Source of the DNA: Lepidostoma basale
Lineage: Eukaryota > Arthropoda > Insecta > Trichoptera > Lepidostomatidae
NCBI GenBank assembly: GCA_022606425.2
Contig: JAHDVF020000732.1
Coordinates: 967,011 to 1,031,010 of the forward strand
Direction: 5' to 3'
Length of the DNA: 64,000 nt
The stretch's first letter is position 1. Each line of letters opens with the position of its first letter. This document shows, piece by piece, positions 49,501-59,693 of this stretch. The notes below the pieces were generated by a model that saw only the letters and a program-made list of their open reading frames with translations, was not told the origin of the DNA and made no database searches. Both the position numbers and the translations under genes were made by a program.

Positions 49501-52500
49501 GCAACGAGGACGGGGACCACGTGCGGCGCAACCAATTCGAGGTGCCCATAATCGCCCAGTGGGTGCGCGTCAACCCCACGCGCTGGCGGGACCGCATCTC
49601 CCTCCGCATGGAGCTCTACGGCTGTGACTACAGTGAGTGATAAGAGCATAAACAATATAAAAACAATTCCTCCGAGACGACTAAAGTGAGGTTGTGTGTT
49701 TAGTTGCGGACACTTTATATATGAACGGCTCCTCGCTGGTGCAGTGGGACTTGACGAGGGAACCCGTGTCAGCCTCGCGGGAGTCCATCCGCCTGCGCTT
49801 CAAGACTTCTGTTGCCTCAGGTACCCTCCTGTACTCGCGGGGCTCCCAGGGAGACTTCCTGGCGCTGCAGCTGCGCGACAATCGCTTGCTCCTCAACATG
49901 GACTTGGGTATATTGGCTTTTCATATTGGCACACATTCATATTGGCACACATTCCTCTCGAATCGTGAGATCTACAAGCGACGATTATTCCTCCAGGCTC
50001 GGGGCTGATGACCTCCATGTCGGTGGGCTCTCTGCTGGACGACAACATTTGGCACGACGTGGTTATCTCCCGTAACCGGCGCGACCTCGTCTTCTCCGTG
50101 GACCGTGTGGTCATTCAGGCGAGACTCAAAGGGGAATTCAGCCGCCTCAACCTTAACAGAGCGGTAACACTATATTCCTGTAGTTTGCCACTACTTACAA
50201 GGGATCGTACTAGGGCTTCCCTATAGAAGGTTGTTTTCGTTTCAGTTTTACGTTGGTGGCGTTCCTAACAAACAAGATGGTCTGGTGGTGACGCAGAACT
50301 TCACGGGCTGCATAGAAAACCTGTACATTAATTCCACGAATATCATCCGAGACCTGAAGGAGGCGTACGAGAACAACGAGGCGCTGAGATACAAGAAGGT
50401 CAACACCTTCTACACCTGTCCTGAGCCGCCAATCGCGCCGGTTACGTTCCTGACGCGGGGGGCGCACGCGCGGCTGCGCGGGTACGAGGGCGCCTCTTCC
50501 CTCAACGTGTCCCTCTCCTTCCGCACTTTCGAGCCAGAAGGCCTCCTCATCTGGCACGACTTCACCTCCAGCGGTCATGTCATGGTGAGTGCACGTACTA
50601 TGGTAATAAAGTCATGGAAGTATTCCGCTCCCGTTGCTCAATGTTTGTTTAATTTCAGGTGTTTATGGAAGAAGGCAAGGTGAAAGTGGAATTGGTGACT
50701 GGAAACAATCCGAGGATCCTGCTGGACAATTACGAGGAGACATTCAACAACGGGCGCTGGCACACGCTGGTGCTCAGCGCCTCCACCGACAGTCTGGTGC
50801 TCTCTATTGACCAACGGCCCATGAAGACCATCCGCCAGCTCAAGATCACCACCGGCTCCCTCTACCTTATCGGAGGTATCACCGCTCGCTCTGTCCCCGT
50901 AGTTAACTGATCCTTCAGTCTCCCGTTAACTAATCATTTGACCCTCTTTAATATGTCAGGTGGCAAAGTAGGATCCAACCATCAGGGCTTCGTGGGCTGC
51001 ATGAGGTTGATTTCCATTGACGGGAACTACAAGGTGCCGGCTGACTGGAGGCCCGAGGAGTTCTGCTGCCCGGGCGAGGTGCTGTTCGATGCCTGCCAGA
51101 TGACGGACCGGTGCGATCCATGTTTCTAATACGTGTACATGATAGTATATTTTGTTTACATTTTCATCACATGTTGATAATAATTTGTGTCCAGGTGCAA
51201 CCCCAATCCCTGCAAACATGATGGCATCTGCCGACAGAACTCCATGGAGTTCTTCTGCGATTGCTCCAGCACTGGCTACGCCGGAGCAGTCTGCCACACA
51301 TGTGAGTACAGAGGCTTGTCGTTAGTGAAGAGTTGGTACTGAAGAGTTGTCCGCAATATGAATGCGCAATATGAATGTGGTTTGCAGCCATCAACCCTCT
51401 GTCGTGCCAGGCGTACAAGAACGTGCAGGCCGTGCAGCAGCGCGCCGACATCCAGATAGACGTGGACGGCTCCGGACCCCTCGACCCCTTCCCTGTCACT
51501 TGCGAATTCTACGGTAATCAAATTAAATACTAATTACTGGTTGCGACCCGCGTCAATATTTCATAACGCCAAATTTTTGTTTTCTATATTACTATCGTAC
51601 AACAATAATCAGAACAAGTACAAAATAATTCAGAAACGTTCTCTGGCATGCGCAGCGTGTGCATTTCAAATTACTTTAGTAGAGGATTGAAGTATTCCTC
51701 TCTTGTGTTCAAAATTCAAGTCTCGTACTCTTTCTTTGACGACAACAGTACAGCTTTTGCCTATTTATATTATCATACTCACCCACACATCTGTTTGTCA
51801 GGTGACGGCCGAGTGCTGACTGTGGTAGGTCACTCCAACGAGCAGACAACTAGCGTGGACGGCTTCCAGGAGCCGGGATCGTTCCGTCAAGACATTGTGT
51901 ACGCCGCGTCGGCCCCCCAGCTGGAGGCGCTGCTCAACCGCAGTCACACTTGCCGCCAGCGCCTGTCCTACGCCTGTCACGCCTCCAGGCTTCTGGTTTC
52001 TCCCAGCGACGAGCAGAACTTCCGGCCCTTCGCGTGGTGGATGTCGCGCCACAACCAGCGCATGGACTACTGGGCGGGCGCGCTGCCCGGCTCGCGCAAG
52101 TGTCAGTGCGGCCTGCTGGGTTCCTGCTCCGATCCCACCAAGTGGTGCAACTGTGACTCGGGGGCTATCGGTAACTTTGCCTACTTATGTACTAACTGCC
52201 TAAGGTGAGTGAGTAGCTAGCGCGGGCCTTTGCAAGTAATTTATTTGTCGCAGGATGGCAAGAAGACGGCGGTGATTTGACTGAGAAAGAACACCTGCCT
52301 GTGAAGCAACTGAGGTTTGGCGACACCGGCACGCCGCTGGACGAGAAGGAGGGCCGCTACACCCTCGGGCCCCTCATCTGCGAAGGGGACGGTCAGTTTT
52401 ATTTTGGCCTTGTATTTTGTAACTCCATACACCCAAAGTCCATTAATGCAGATTAAACCTGTACAGATCTGTTCAACAACGTGGTGACGTTCCGTATCTC

Positions 52501-54367
52501 TGACGCTACCATCAACCTGCCCACTTTCGACATGGGCCACAGTGGCGATATCTATTTTGAATTCCGAACAACCACAGAAAATGCTGTCCTTCTTCACTCC
52601 AAGGTAACACACGTGATGAACTCGCACAATGAACTACACGGAGCAAATCTTAGCATTAACTGTTGTCTTTGTTACGGTGTTGCAGGGGGCGCAGGACTAT
52701 ATAAAGATATCCATAATCGGCGGGAACCAGCTGCAGTTCCAGTTCCAGGCCGGCAACGGGCCGCTGGGGCTGGCCGTGGAGACGTCTTACAAGCTGGCCG
52801 ACAACAACTGGCACTCGGTGTCCGTGGAGAGGAACCGCAAGGAGGCGCACATGGTGGTGGACGGCGCGCTGAAAGAGGGGGTCCGCGAGCCCCCCGGCCC
52901 AGTGCGGGCGCTGCAGCTCACCTCGGTGCTGGCGCTGGGAGCCACAGTGGACTACCGCGACGGCTACGTTGGCTGCATGCGCGCCTTCCTGCTCAACGGC
53001 CGGCCTGTGGACCTGCGCGGCTACGCAGAGCGAGGTTAAATAGATATTGTTGAATTGCAATGGTGCAACTGTTGTGGGAGAGGAGGTTATAACAGTTGTC
53101 TGCTTGATTAATACAGGACTATACGGGGTGTCTTCGGGCTGCAGTGGTCGCTGCCACTCCAACCCTTGCTTGAACAATGGCACCTGCTTGGAAGGCTACG
53201 ATGGCTACACGTGTGACTGCCGCTGGACCTCTTTCAAAGGACCCATCTGTGCGGATGGTATGCCCCTTCACCTTAGTGACACCTAACATTTATCTCTCAT
53301 TATTGCATCTTGCATTATGAATATTTTGAAACTTGGATGTTATTGTTTACAGAAATCGGAGTGGTGATGAGACCGGATTCGATGATAAAGTACGACTTCA
53401 TGGGCTCCTGGCGCTCCACAATTGCAGAGAAGATTCGAGTAGGCTTCACCACCACCAACCCCAAAGGCTTCCTGCTGGGCTTCTTCTCCAGTATCTCCGG
53501 GGAATATCTGACCATCATGGTGTCTAACTCGGGCAAGTACCCGTCTTGTGTATTGCCATAATGAAGAGCCCAACTTGAATATTATTAATTTCTGTATGTA
53601 TATTTTCAGGACACCTTCGAGTTGTGTTTGATTTTGGCTTTGAGCGGCAAGAGTTAATATTTCCCAATAAGCATTTTGGTTTGGGTCAATACCACGATGT
53701 TCGACTGTCTCGGAAGAACTCCGGGGCGACACTAGTTTTACAGATTGACAACTACGAGCCCATGGAGTACGAGTTCAACATCAAGGCATCGGCCGACGCC
53801 CAGTTCAACAACATCCAGTACATGTACATCGGCCGCAACGAGTCCATGACCGAGGGCTTCGCCGGCTGTGTGTCCCGCGTGGAGTTCGATGACATCTACC
53901 CCCTCAAGCTGCTCTTCCAGGAGGCGGGCCCCGCCAACGTCAAGAGCCTCCCCTGTGAGTGCATAATGTGTGCTAATGTTAATGTTGTACTTACAATAAC
54001 TAACAGTACTTACAATAAAACCTATCCGTTTGCCTCAGCTACCCTGACGGAGGACTTCTGCGGCGTGGAGCCGGTCACGCACCCGCCGCTGCTGCTGGAG
54101 ACCCGCCCCCCTCCTGTGGTGGACCAGGAGCAGCTGGCCAAAGACTACCACCGCACGGACGAGGCCATCCTGGGGGGCGTGCTGGCCGTGATATTCGTGG
54201 CGCTCGTGGTGGTGGCGGCCGTGGGCGTGCGCATGGTGTCGCGCCACCGCGGCGAGTATCTCACGCAGGAGGAGGCGGGGGCGGCCGGCGCGCCCGACCC
54301 CGACGAGGCGGCTCTGCGGGCGCACACGGGGCCCCGCGTGCACAAGCGCCAGGAGTTCTTCATCTAG
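46599..54367 (+). CDS. Nrx-IV: Neurexin IV (Caspr/contactin-associated protein-like)
   Basis: Single-pass adhesion protein of septate junctions and glia-neuron contacts, acting with contactin, neuroglian and coracle/4.1. Exons: 46599-46662, 47024-47140, one of 48615-48811 or 49176-49372, 49491-49632, 49704-49907, 49997-50163, 50246-50584, 50659-50875, 50960-51110, 51195-51301, 51388-51513, 51802-52170, 52254-52391, 52467-52603, 52686-53034, 53117-53257, 53353-53532, 53610-53954 and 54039-54367. They total 3819 nt (1272 aa; Drosophila about 1284). Order: signal peptide (MMGALRVTACFFSLLL), F5/8 discoidin domain, laminin-G repeats (LDDNIWHDV, NGRWHTLVL), EGF (CNPNPCKHDGIC), fibrinogen-like region (QWDG-type, 51802-52170), laminin G, EGF (NPCLNNGTC), laminin G. 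Then comes a transmembrane helix (ILGGVLAVIFVALVVVAAVG, 54165-54225), a 4.1-binding RHRGEYLTQEE and C-terminus RQEFFI. Met at 46599 is used because the ATG at 46594 hits a stop at once. Confidence 0.95.
47370..48227 (+). CDS. AASDHPPT: 4'-phosphopantetheinyl transferase (AASDHPPT type)
   Basis: Transfers phosphopantetheine from CoA to carrier-protein domains, such as those of cytosolic fatty-acid synthase and mitochondrial ACP, making them active. Single exon, 285 aa, complete (human 309). The family motifs are present: RWAFDISSW near the N-terminus, NFNISHQGKYVVLAG (about 47670-47700), the Mg-binding VGIDVM (47720-47737) and WCLKESYVKNIGIGI (47875-47917). The whole gene sits in the neurexin IV intron between 47140 and 48615, same strand. 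It has no introns, either an ancient nested gene or a fixed retrocopy; no 5' poly(A) trace is seen. ATTAAA near 48359 could be its poly(A) signal. A second Met at 47385 is an alternative start. Confidence 0.93.
   Translation: MNILKMVDKQSFRWAFDISSWSPTEADMLLASSCVQSEEKARLAKFVFRQDLQASLVGRLLIRKFASGATGLPYSQIHLSRDSSGKPFLSGDYPDMDFNISHQGKYVVLAGQIGKSRVGIDVMSIVRPPSCGVQDYFRLMRRQFSASEWEAIVRSGSQAQQLASFYRHWCLKESYVKNIGIGITVNLQNISFCIKNGEVGPGGPFTTDTELTVDGRRLEGWLFEETLLDPAHCVAVALCLNGETYCPPSSYRFLTFNQLMDGSIPFMEKDPVFANSFFTKSEKTF
48615..48811 (+). CDS. Nrx-IV: Neurexin IV alternative discoidin exon, form A
   Basis: A 197-nt exon, phase 1 in and phase 0 out. It encodes NAWTASENDFGQQLIVDLGA, then RISIQGRPHSAEYVREFGV, ending GGDTK. 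It is homologous in position, length and sequence to the exon at 49176-49372 (shared pattern W..., D-Q-L-DLG, QGR/RGR, EY). Only one can be used, since both supply the same part of the F5/8 domain. In Drosophila the corresponding exons 3 and 4 are mutually exclusive. Confidence 0.85.
49176..49372 (+). CDS. Nrx-IV: Neurexin IV alternative discoidin exon, form B
   Basis: Also 197 nt with the same phases as 48615-48811. It encodes SAWSPASSTLDQFLTADLGR, VATRGRRVPPHHVSEYMLQY, then SDDGEAWRTYTTREGEEE. It is very GC-rich. Its acceptor is after TAG at 49173-49175; an earlier AG would create a stop codon. It joins the same downstream exon (MFKGNEDGD). Confidence 0.85.
53533..53534 (+). other. Nrx-IV: Non-canonical GC donor splice site in neurexin IV
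   Basis: The only phase that links exon 53353-53532 to exon 53610-53954 uses donor GG|GCAAGT. The nearby GT at 53537-53538 would shift into a stop. GC-AG introns with an otherwise strong donor are a known minor class. Confidence 0.7.
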
Positions 54368-55033
54368 CTCTTCATTAGACTAGAAAAACAACCTCGGCCC
54401 GCCTTGCATCAAAAGAATTAGTTTTGTTAACTGTATTTTATTCTACGTACTTGTGAATAATTTTAGGACCTTCTTTACAAAGTTTAGTGTAGGCAAGCAG
54501 CGGAGAGGCCCATTCCACACCGCCGGGCTATCTGGTGGTGGATGATCATGTCTCGCTCTGACCGCAACGGAGTTTATTTTCTCAGTTAGTGTGGAATCTT
54601 TTATGTAATTGCTTTTACTCATTGATTTTCCGTCCATTTTGTTTTGTGCAACATTTAATTTTAAAGTATGAAGATATTTGTATTGTAGTATATTTGTTTT
54701 AAATTAGTTATAAATTTATAATTACTTTTTTTATGAAATGAAAACGAGTACCTGCGACGAAATGTGTCTATTATCCTGAGATGGATCTCGGCCTAATTAT
54801 ATTGTTATAAATATTGCACACGCACGCACCGGCAAGTAGCGCCGCGCCGCTCTTGTCGGGCAGTCGCACAGTCACTGCAGCAGGCCAGTGGGCCAGTAGG
54901 CGAGTAGGCACGGCTGACAAGTGCCTTGGGTACATCACAGCAACAAACAATATTTGTGTTCTTGACCCGTGTGTAAGGATTGAATTAATTTTACTTTTTG
55001 AATAAGTCATTTTGTATAAAAGAGTGAATTTTA

Positions 55034-55039
55034 AATAAA
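55034..55039 (+). terminator. Neurexin IV poly(A) signal
   Basis: AATAAA 667 bases after the stop codon at 54365-54367, at the end of an AT-rich 3' UTR-like stretch (54368-55030) with no other content. Confidence 0.5.
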
Positions 55040-55152
55040 GCCATTTTATATTTAATTTTGTGTTATTTACATTTATATCCCGAGAATATTGTGTAGCTTA
55101 GTCTTGTGGGGGTTGTGTGGTGTGAGTTGAAAGACGGCGGAGGTTTCAGCCT

Positions 55153-55746
55153 TTATTGCGGATCACAAGTAATTACATGTAAACAGTATGATATACTCGT
55201 GATGGAGCGTGGCTGGATGTCGATAGCAGCGGGGCGGAGTCCGGGTGGTGAGTCGTAGAGGATAAGGGCTCGCTGGGCGGTAGGTCGTTGAAGGTTTCGT
55301 GACGTGGCCGTGTAGATAGAGGTGTACTCGGGAGGAAGGTCGGAGGTTTCTCGTATGTAGACTTGGTAGTGGAGACTCGTGTCTCTTCGAGATCGCGATA
55401 CTGGCTGACGTTTAGAATTGACTGACTTAGCTTCGTAGGTCAAGTGGATTAAAACAGTTTTATCACTTACACCGCAGCCTGCAGCTAACTCGGACGTGGT
55501 TTGCGATGGATCCGCTTCCACAATAGCCTTCAATTCTTCATTATCAACTTTGGTCTCCGGCCGTCCACGGGGCTTGTTCTGCAGGTCGAAATTTCCAGAA
55601 CAAAAACGTTGGAACCAAAAACGCACTGTGTTTTCTTTTGCGGCACCGTCGCCATACACATCATTAATCCTTCGAGCCGTTTCTGCAGCACTGGTGCCAC
55701 GGTGGAACTCGTACTCGTAAATAACGCGATATTTCAAGTTTTCCAT
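55153..55746 (-). CDS. Orphan mariner-type HTH protein (SETMAR-like N-terminus only)
   Basis: Intact 198-codon frame from MENLKYRVIYEYEF (start chosen at 55746 because mariner HTH domains begin here; the frame extends to 55767). The first 115 residues are the paired helix-turn-helix DNA-binding domain of mariner transposases, with the motifs FWFQRFCSGNF, PRGRPETKV and DPSQTTSELA. The DDE catalytic domain is absent. After VLIHL the text becomes an unrelated Arg/Ser-rich tail to the stop. On the coding strand AATAAA overlaps the stop codon (plus-strand 55152-55157). It is a 5' transposon fragment reading into foreign DNA, or an exapted DNA-binding protein. Confidence 0.5.
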   Translation of the reverse strand: MENLKYRVIYEYEFHRGTSAAETARRINDVYGDGAAKENTVRFWFQRFCSGNFDLQNKPRGRPETKVDNEELKAIVEADPSQTTSELAAGCGVSDKTVLIHLTYEAKSVNSKRQPVSRSRRDTSLHYQVYIRETSDLPPEYTSIYTATSRNLQRPTAQRALILYDSPPGLRPAAIDIQPRSITSISYCLHVITCDPQ

Positions 55747-55799
55747 TTTGTAAACTGAGTGGCGCAAAGAAAAAAAACAATTGAGGAAAAAACAAATGA

Positions 55800-56569
55800 A
55801 TTATAATTTTCGAAACACAAATACTTGAGTAAATAGCTGTATAAATTAGAATTTGGAATTCCTAACCAAAGAGAAGATATTTGAGATCAAAGTTGCCAGT
55901 ACGGCAAAACGCCAATTTCATATGTAAGGACCTAATATTATACATCATAGTGATTGACACCGATAAAAATATATAGTCATTGCCACACCGCGAACAATAT
56001 TATTTTCATTTCATAAAGATTGGCATGCAAAAAAGGCGGGCAGGAATTCATCCGAGACAAAAGTTTTTAATTCACGTATTACGAAAAATTGAGCATGGAA
56101 TATTCTTGCTGGAGATGAGCATCCCATCGGAGGGTGTAATCCATTTATAAAAATAATCTTATTTATACTGACACCCGTAATAAACTTGGATTTGCCTCAA
56201 ATTACCCCTAGAAAAGAGAAAGGGAAATGTTACCCGCGTTCTCTTGTGAATTAAGTAAGTAGAACATGTTATCCATATCGATGTACCCACAGATGTATTC
56301 GTGTGGGAATTAGCTTTATTGTTGCTTTCATTCATATTAAAACACCATTCTTTGTTGCGATTTGTTAATTAGAAGGATCTTTGTAAATTAGCCAAAATTA
56401 CACCTACAAATTGTTTCACAATTGTAAAGTCAATAAAAAAAAAAGTTTTCAATGAGTAGGTTTTCCAAATTACATAGGTACTTACCTAATTTATATTTTT
56501 TAATATTAGATATTATTAACTTGTTAGCACAGAAATCTATCCGATTATTCGTTAAATTGATACTTTAGT
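55800..56569. other. AT-rich non-coding stretch
   Basis: No gene, repeat end or recognisable fragment seen. Confidence 0.4.
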
Positions 56570-56927
56570 GTATATGTCGCCGCACTCATATTTCCTTAAA
56601 AGTTGAAGAGAGCGCCATCTATGGACGAATAGCGACAGCGGGTTGACGATAGTTTTCACCGCCAACAGTGCACGCGTTTGAATAAAAAATGAAACGTGCT
56701 GAAAATGTGAGATATGTAATCATATTAAAATGATGATAAGGCGAGAGACATTGCCAGTTAGATCTTGTGTTATTTACCTTTTCTATACTTATGAATTATC
56801 TGCCAATTGTAAAGACTGGCGGGAATGTCTTCGAGTGAACCAGTTGTTATTGTCCCGAGGGCTTTTCCCGGCCACGATATAGGCATGTAGACATCATGAT
56901 CCAAGTGGAGTGAGCAGGATCGTCCCA
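56570..56927. repeat. Unclassified dispersed repeat, copy A
   Basis: About 350 bases that recur at 61567-61903. Shared landmarks are AGCGCCATCTATG, GCGACAGCGGGTTGACGA, GTGCACGCGTTTGAATA, AGATCTTGTGTTATTTA and CCAGTTGTTATTGTCCCGAG. No coding frame is conserved. Confidence 0.7.
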
Positions 56928-57389
56928 AGTTTGAGTGGAACCGGGCGGGCAGTGGTCGCAGTGTCTGTACGGCTGTTCTCTAAACGTAATTCTTGCAACC
57001 TTTTTTTTTACGCATTTGATTAAATAATTAATTAATTTTAAAAGTTAATATTGACATATGTATGGTCTCATTTTATCAGCTAGTTCAGAGTTAGTATTAT
57101 TATGACATTTATATAATACTAGCTGACCCGACGAACTTCGTACCGCCTCAGAATCAATAAATGTTGTGTTAACTTATTAGCTAAATTTAATTCACCTTTT
57201 TATTGAATTACAATTAATACTTAAAATGAATTAAGTTCATGAAATGTGCAAAAGTCAAAATTAAAAATATTAATTACAATGGAATATAATTCACGTGGAA
57301 GCCTGCATTAATACTTAAAATGAATTATAAATTGTTAATTAAAAACTTTGTTTTATGTATCACAATTGTGTTTTTATTTTTTCGCGACA

Positions 57390-57695
57390 ATATATTCAAC
57401 CAAAGTGGAATCTACCAGATTAATTGTGAGGATTGTGATGCCGTGTATATTGGAAAGACGGGTCGATCATTTTGAAGAGGTTATATGAACACAACATTTA
57501 ATACAAAAACAGAATCATTGTGTGAATTTTGACCATCATTTCAATTCCAAAAGCACATTTTTTTTGCATATAGCAAACAATTTAAAAAAAAAATTGATAA
57601 ATTAGAAATTTTTGAAATTTTTAAAGCAAAGGCACGTGAATTGAATGTTATAAATAACCAAATTCCAGCTTATTCCCCCTTAGTATATATGTAGT
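57390..57695 (+). mobile_element. Penelope-like element fragment with GIY-YIG endonuclease domain
   Basis: The plus-strand text GIYQINCEDCDAVYIGKTGR (57413-57472) is the GIY-YIG endonuclease core as found at the C-terminus of Penelope retroelements. After in-frame stops a tail KLEIFEIFKAKARELNVINN follows. It is degenerate. Confidence 0.65.
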
Positions 57696-57961
57696 ACATT
57701 AAAAACTTTTCCTTTATACAATCTACCAAAAAAATATTAATACTACCTTCCATTTTTGTCCCTTTCTTACTAATGTAATCTGCTTCCTTATAATGTTTAT
57801 CGTCTTTAATATATTAGGATTCATCGTTTTTGACTCTATATTATGTATGATTGTTCCTTCTAATTACTGTTTGAATTATTATTATGATTATTATCATTCT
57901 TATTATTTTATTATTATAAATAAATGAATTTAATACAACAACACAACAACAACAACAAACA

Positions 57962-58697
57962 TCACGCCGTTTCTCCGCAGGGGTAGGCAGAGAGAATGGA
58001 CCGCCACACTACTCTATCCTGGCACACCTCTCTAGCTTCCTCCACATTCATACATCGAGTCATACACGCACGTCGATTCTTCCGGCTTCTGACATGACCA
58101 ACCTTTAATATTTGATTAATTTGGACATGCCATGTTTTTCTCGGTCTACCTCGACTCCTTATTCCATTTACATCGTTAACGTATACTTTTTCTTTTTCTT
58201 TCTTCACCCATGCGCTCCATATGTCCGAACCAACGCAACGAACCATTCATAATTTTGTTCATAATACCTTCTTTCGCTCTACATTCCTTCCTAATATCGG
58301 CATTTGAGATTCTGTCATACATCGTTCTACCACACATACGTCTTAGGGACCTCATCTCTACCGCATTTATTCTGCTCTCATCTTTGTTCTGTCAGTTCCA
58401 TGCTTCGCTTCCATACATAGGAGTTGGGACCAGAACTCCATTGTGAACGGCCATTTTCGCTTTCATTGATAAATTCTTGTTTCCAATAACTACTTTTAAA
58501 GCTCCATTCACTTTGTTACCCGCACCAACCCTTTTTTCAACATCACTGTCCGTTCGGCCATCCGCTGTGAACATGCTACCTAAATACACAAATTCCCTCA
58601 CCTGTTCCAAGTTCTCTTCATTTACACTTATATTACAAACTGTCATTTGCTCTTCCCTTTCAAAAACTAACACCTTTGACTTTCCGACATTCATCAA
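57962..58697 (-). mobile_element. Non-LTR retrotransposon C-terminal fragment
   Basis: Minus-strand frames read MMNVGKSKVLVFEREEQM and VREFVYLGSMFTADGRTDSD (58392-58697), then after a gap RGRPRKTWHVQINQIL and WRSILSAYPCGETA (57962-58150). It is the same family as 29457-29901 and includes the element's true C-terminal end. Frames are broken. Confidence 0.65.
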
Positions 58698-58699
58698 AA

Positions 58700-59605
58700 C
58701 ACGTTAAAACAATTAAATAGCAGACAACATAATTTTGAATAAGTGTGATCCATCAATGAACTCCGTTTTCATCATTAGCATCATCATATTCATCATCTGA
58801 AGAGTTTGATGATTCAGTGTCCCTATCAATTGAAAAAAGAAATTCCTCGTCTTCATCTAGCCAAATATTTCGTTTATTAAGTACTCGCGGCTGAATTTCC
58901 TATGGTAACAATTCTCTGGACCGAATGTACACAGATACACCTATAAAATCAATACAAAATATACAATACGTATTTTTATTATTATTCACTAATCATAAAT
59001 CGGTTATTTAATCTCCACGGAACACTCATCTGTCATCTTTTTCGAATGGTATTAATGGCGCAAATATTCTCTGCTCTCCTTCACAAAAGGGGTTTAACTT
59101 TTAGAATAGTCTCTCTTATACTGATTTTTATAACTTTGGGCATTGTTAATCTAAAATTAATAAAGAAAACCAAAAATCCCGGCGACGATTAAAAAATAAC
59201 CTCAACTCAAATCTTTCACATTGAGTATTGACATCTGGCATCAACAATACACCACCTACGGGCGATACCGAAACTAAAATACACGCCATTTTGATTTTAT
59301 ACGTCGTTTATTAAGTCAAATTTAGTCAAACGTACGACAAATATAATTAATTTTAAATCATTTAAGTGATTTTTTCAAATGTTTTAATAATTATTCTGTT
59401 ATCCGGAACGGAGACAAATCCAGCAAATATAAGATCTTCAAAATTGGTCCAGCCGTTCTCGAGTTATAAATGGTGTAACTAACACGATTTTTGACTTTGT
59501 TTTATATATATAGAAGATTACATTTAAAATGAATGTTATTTTCGATATTAATTAGAACTGTACCTACGTTATTTGTAAATAGTACGAGAATACGTCGAGC
59601 CGCAC
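58700..59605. other. AT-rich stretch, no gene seen
   Basis: Only short broken frames. An acidic run (SSSDEYDDAND-like, minus strand, about 58760-58850) may be the residue of a piggyBac or similar transposase N-terminus but cannot be supported further. Confidence 0.35.
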
Positions 59606-59693
59606 GGTTCATACAATAATTAGGTAGTTCTACACAAGATCTTGTCAGTTGAGAGGGAAATATTTATTAGAGTAACAACGCCAAATAATAATA

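Larger units (their letters stand above)
57119..59515. repeat. Composite repeat region bounded by apparent element ends
   Basis: Begins with CTAGCTGACCCGACGAACTT (57120) and ends with GGTCCAGCCGTTCTCGAGTT followed by TTTATATATATAGAAG (about 59450-59515). From general experience these resemble paired ends of a widespread arthropod repeat. Between them lie a Penelope-like fragment and a non-LTR tail. The whole is probably one old element opened by insertions. Confidence 0.4.

Noticed and set aside
52656..53183. 175-aa open frame on the minus strand
   Set aside because: Shadow of neurexin IV laminin-G and EGF exons, spanning an intron of that gene.
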